Source: an uncultured Eubacteriales bacterium (GTDB taxonomy: Bacteria > Bacillota > Clostridia > Lachnospirales > Lachnospiraceae). From it: a stretch of DNA of 32,858 nt. The notes beneath the pieces are model-generated. The model worked only from the letters and a program-made list of their open reading frames with translations. It was not told the origin of the DNA and made no database searches. Both the position numbers and the translations under genes were made by a program. Location: positions 1 through 32,858 of the forward strand of contig ONSX01000037.1 in NCBI GenBank assembly GCA_900320615.1. The letters run 5' to 3'. Position 1 is the first letter of the stretch. Each line of letters opens with the position of its first letter. Of this stretch, positions 30,217-32,858 are shown one piece after another.

Positions 30217-31713
30217 TCATCCTTCGGGTTCTTTTTCCTCCGGCAGCCTTCCGTACATAACCATCGCGCGATGAAGCCTCTGCGCGATTCTCTCGGTAAA
30301 TGCCCCGGGCTTTGCTCTCCAGGACCAGTTACTTCCGGTCGTGGACGGCGTGTTCATGCGCGCCTCGTGCCCGAGTTCCAGGATGTCCTGCGCCGTGACG
30401 ATCGTGAGATCCGCGGCGGAAGCCCAGATGCCGCGCATCATGCCCCAGCTGTATCCCTCTTTCTTCGTCATATTGAGGTATTCAATCGCGCACTTCTGCG
30501 ATTTCTCCGGCACGGAATCGAACCATCCGAGAACAGGTTCATTGTCGTGTGTGCCTGTGTAGGCAACGCATTTGAACGGGTATTCATGCGGTTTATATCC
30601 GCTGTTTCCGTCACTGTCAAATGCAAACTCCTCGACCTTCATGCCCGGAAAGCCCGTCGCTTTCAGAAGATCCGTGACGTCCTTTCCCTGGACGCCCAGG
30701 TCCTCCGCGATGATGCTCTGCTCGCCGAGCTCCTCCCGGATCTTCTTGAAGAGATCAAAACCAGGGCCCTTCTTCCAGCGCCCGTTCACCGCGGTCGGAT
30801 CGCCGTACGGGATCGCATAGTAGCTCGCAAAGCCGCGGAAATGGTCGATCCGCACGACGTCGTAGAGACTGCACATGTGGCGGATTCTCGCGACCCACCA
30901 TTTATATCCGTTTGCCTTCATTTTATCCCAGTCAAAGAGCGGATTGCCCCAGAGCTGTCCGTCCGCCGAGAAGTAATCCGGCGGGCACCCGGCGACCTCA
31001 ATCGGCGTCAGGTTCTCATCGAGCTGGAACTGATCCGGATTGGACCAGACATCGACGCTGTCGGCTGATACATAAATCGGAACATCTCCGATGATCCTGA
31101 TTCCGTTTTCATTGGCGTAGGCCTTGAGCTCCGTCCACTGTCTGATAAAAAGGTACTGCACCGCCTTCCAGAAATCAATCTCATCTTTATATTCAGTCCG
31201 GAGTCTTGCAAGCACCTCCGGTTTCCGGAAGCGGATATCGTCATCCCACTCAGACCACGGGCGCCCTTTATTTTCATCCTTGAGCGCCATGAACAGCGCG
31301 TAGTCATCGAGCCAGAATGCGTCCCGGCAGAATTTCGCGTAATCGTCCGGCGCATTCTCAAGGAACCGTCTGCACGCGGTTCTGAGAACCGGATATCTCA
31401 TCTGATACAGCAGGCCGTAGTCCACATGCTCCCGACTGTATCCCCAGTCTTTCTTCTGATATTCCTCCGGCTCAAGCAGTCCGTCCTCCGCCAGCATGTC
31501 AAGGTCGATCATGTACGGATTGCCGGCAAATGTAGAGAAGCTCTGGTACGGGCTGTCTCCGTAGCTGGTCGGACACACCGGAAGAATCTGCCAGTAGCTC
31601 TGCCCGCTCTTCTTCAGAAAATCTATGAACTGATATGCCTCACTTCCCATTGTTCCGATTCCATATGGGGACGGAAGACTGGTGATGTGCATCAGTATGC
31701 CATTTGCTCTCAT
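30217..31713 (-). CDS. malQ: 4-alpha-glucanotransferase (amylomaltase, GH77)
   Basis: 498 aa, the common bacterial length. Transfers alpha-1,4-glucan segments between maltodextrins. Opening RANGILMHITSLPSPYGIGTMG is the GH77 signature. Catalytic residues: nucleophile D290 in VRIDHFRGF, acid/base E337 in IIAEDLG, and D390 in GTHDNEP. GQSYWQILPVCPTSYGDSPYQSFSTFAGNP is the substrate-site loop. GGGAGAGAG precedes the start. It lies 64 bp upstream of glgP on the same strand, so the two form a malQ-glgP unit. The LacI-type regulator gene ends 88 bp upstream. Confidence 0.96.
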   Translation of the reverse strand: MRANGILMHITSLPSPYGIGTMGSEAYQFIDFLKKSGQSYWQILPVCPTSYGDSPYQSFSTFAGNPYMIDLDMLAEDGLLEPEEYQKKDWGYSREHVDYGLLYQMRYPVLRTACRRFLENAPDDYAKFCRDAFWLDDYALFMALKDENKGRPWSEWDDDIRFRKPEVLARLRTEYKDEIDFWKAVQYLFIRQWTELKAYANENGIRIIGDVPIYVSADSVDVWSNPDQFQLDENLTPIEVAGCPPDYFSADGQLWGNPLFDWDKMKANGYKWWVARIRHMCSLYDVVRIDHFRGFASYYAIPYGDPTAVNGRWKKGPGFDLFKKIREELGEQSIIAEDLGVQGKDVTDLLKATGFPGMKVEEFAFDSDGNSGYKPHEYPFKCVAYTGTHDNEPVLGWFDSVPEKSQKCAIEYLNMTKKEGYSWGMMRGIWASAADLTIVTAQDILELGHEARMNTPSTTGSNWSWRAKPGAFTERIAQRLHRAMVMYGRLPEEKEPEG

Positions 31714-31801
31714 TTCTCTCTCTCCCGATTACAAATTACTGATCTGCAGCCCGCAGATTTCTTACTTCACAGACAACACGGAGAATCTCTCTTCGCATGT
31801 G

Positions 31802-32858
31802 TCATAGCCCCTGCCGGCCTGTTTTCCCGGACTCTTCACTCTCTGCTGCGCTCCCACCCGAAGCAGAAAAATGCAGATCCCCCACACTGTCGCCCTCCTG
31901 GAACCCGAACGCGACAACCTCGTGCGATGGGTCCGCGTTCTTCTCGATGCATCGAAGAAGAATGGCGACGCCATGCCCGGCGATCGTGGCCGTATTCTGC
32001 ACGATCGTCGTCAGCTTCGGGTGACTGTATCTTGACAGCTCGATGCCATCAAAACCGCACACTGAGATGTCCTCCGGGCATCTCAGCCTTTTGTCGTAGA
32101 GGGCCCGGATCGCTCCGAGCGCCATGATGTCCGATGATGCAAAAATTGCAGTCATCTCAGGAAAACTCTCCAGCAGCCTCAAGGCCGCGTCGTACCCTCC
32201 CTGCAGGGAATATCTCGCGAACGTGACCTGCTTGTGCAGGTCCAGCATCAGGCCGTGCCGCAGGAATGCGCTCTGTACGCCCGTGATCCGGAGAAGCGAC
32301 GGTCTGGACATCTGCGTGTTGCCGGCAATGACGCCGATCTTTCTGTGCCCCTTCTTATAGAGATATTCCGTCATTGCCTCCGCGGCGGCCTCATCATCAA
32401 TCGAGATCGAGCTCAGATTGCTGACATTCAGGTGAGACGCACCGACCGTAACCAGAAGACAGGGAATGCCAAGCGCTTCAATCCGCTTTTCCTTTCCCTC
32501 AACATTCGCGCCGAGAAATGCGATGCCCATCGGTTTTTTTTCTGCGCTGATTTTCTCTGCCAGCGCAACTTCGTCGTCATCCTGATCGATGTAGGAGGCC
32601 ATGCACACATACCCCGCCTGTTCGATCAAGAACTGCATATGCTCCAGAATATCGGAAAGCAGTGTGTTCTGCGTTCCCTTGATGATAACGGAAATACCCT
32701 GACGCGCCTGCAGCTTCAGGTGCCTTGCATTTGCGTTCGGCTGATAATCATGCGCGAGGATCACGGCATTGACCGCATCTCTCGCCTCCTGACTGACGTT
32801 CGGGTTGTTGTTGAGAACTCTGGAAACGGTTCCCACTCCATACCCGGACTCCGCCGCA
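31802..32858 (-). CDS. LacI-family transcriptional regulator, partial at right edge
   Basis: Partial: the first residues lie beyond the window. The visible N-terminus ESGYGVGTVSRVLNNNPNVS is the LacI recognition helix region, followed by the hinge (YQPNANARHLK) and a periplasmic-binding-like sensor domain of type IPLAS (ISVIIKGTQNTLLSDILEHMQ, MGIAFLGANV, SISIDDEAAAEAMTEYLYKKGHRKIGVIAG, TAIFASSDIMALGAIRAL, ISVCGFDGIELSRYSHPKLTT). About 350 residues are visible. Because it lies directly upstream of malQ-glgP on the same strand, it most likely senses a maltodextrin-type sugar and controls those genes. The ligand is inferred. The effector tail (FSASGGSAAESEESGKTGRQGL) is unusually Gly/Ser-rich. 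Confidence 0.9.
   Translation of the reverse strand, partial: AAESGYGVGTVSRVLNNNPNVSQEARDAVNAVILAHDYQPNANARHLKLQARQGISVIIKGTQNTLLSDILEHMQFLIEQAGYVCMASYIDQDDDEVALAEKISAEKKPMGIAFLGANVEGKEKRIEALGIPCLLVTVGASHLNVSNLSSISIDDEAAAEAMTEYLYKKGHRKIGVIAGNTQMSRPSLLRITGVQSAFLRHGLMLDLHKQVTFARYSLQGGYDAALRLLESFPEMTAIFASSDIMALGAIRALYDKRLRCPEDISVCGFDGIELSRYSHPKLTTIVQNTATIAGHGVAILLRCIEKNADPSHEVVAFGFQEGDSVGDLHFSASGGSAAESEESGKTGRQGL

Noticed and set aside
1..32858. CRISPR array or tRNA/rRNA genes
   Set aside because: No regularly spaced repeats and no cloverleaf or rRNA core was seen in the intergenic regions.

Overview
The window looks like chromosomal DNA of a GC-rich anaerobic Firmicute, most likely a Lachnospiraceae-type Clostridium. 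This is an inference. It rests on strong AGGAGG ribosome sites, hairpin-plus-T terminators, TTGnnn/TATAAT promoters, an ECF S component beside coaBC, MgtE, a pilin-type sortase, a GH77/GlgP pair and a small CCPEAK/CPACQ protein typical of that family. There are 22 apparently intact larger protein genes, 4 short ORFs or small genes, 2 visibly broken genes and one IS200/IS605-type element. No rRNA, tRNA or CRISPR array was seen.

Layout. 1-931: a secreted Ig-like surface protein (minus strand, runs off the left edge) whose signal peptide is disrupted. 1602-5418: a LytTR regulator with 54-bp tandem repeats, an XRE repressor and a membrane-anchored L,D-transpeptidase. 5419-8935: an HxlR regulator translationally coupled to a Cof-type HAD phosphatase, then a class C sortase behind a flavodoxin-like reductase, then a small acidic protein. 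9102-11645: a large exported protein with six Bsp-like repeats and a C-terminal L,D-transpeptidase. 11887-14204: an isochorismatase-like hydrolase and MgtE, with a long structured mgtE leader that contains a short ORF. 14460-15946: an AT-rich tnpB-only transposon with hairpin ends and a candidate omega-RNA, inserted just upstream of the extended -10 of a small Cys-rich protein gene (16060-16407). 16485-21222: Gfo/Idh oxidoreductase, PanT-like ECF S component, coaBC and a C69 dipeptidase. 21361-32858: carbohydrate storage and use. This holds glgX debranching enzyme, an FAD oxidoreductase, GH32 fructosidase, a GT2 glycosyltransferase, glycogen phosphorylase (frameshifted), malQ and a LacI regulator (partial at the right edge).

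How the genes fit together. The left half is rich in cell-envelope functions: a surface adhesin-like protein, two L,D-transpeptidases, a sortase and LytTR control. The right half is an alpha-glucan module (glgX, glgP, malQ) under a LacI-type regulator, plus fructan/sucrose hydrolysis. coaBC and the S component form a pantothenate-to-CoA pair.

Most notable. (1) Two genes are broken in a way that looks like deletion between short direct repeats: the signal peptide at about 900 and the glgP active-site region at about 28,408. (2) The TnpB lacks the usual RuvC-II glutamate and zinc finger, and its omega-RNA guide would cover the promoter of the next gene. (3) mgtE has a structured leader with a 37-codon ORF and does not match the M-box. 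(4) An orphan hairpin-rich segment ending in a terminator is stranded between mgtE and the transposon. All functional calls come from reading motifs by eye; no searches were run.
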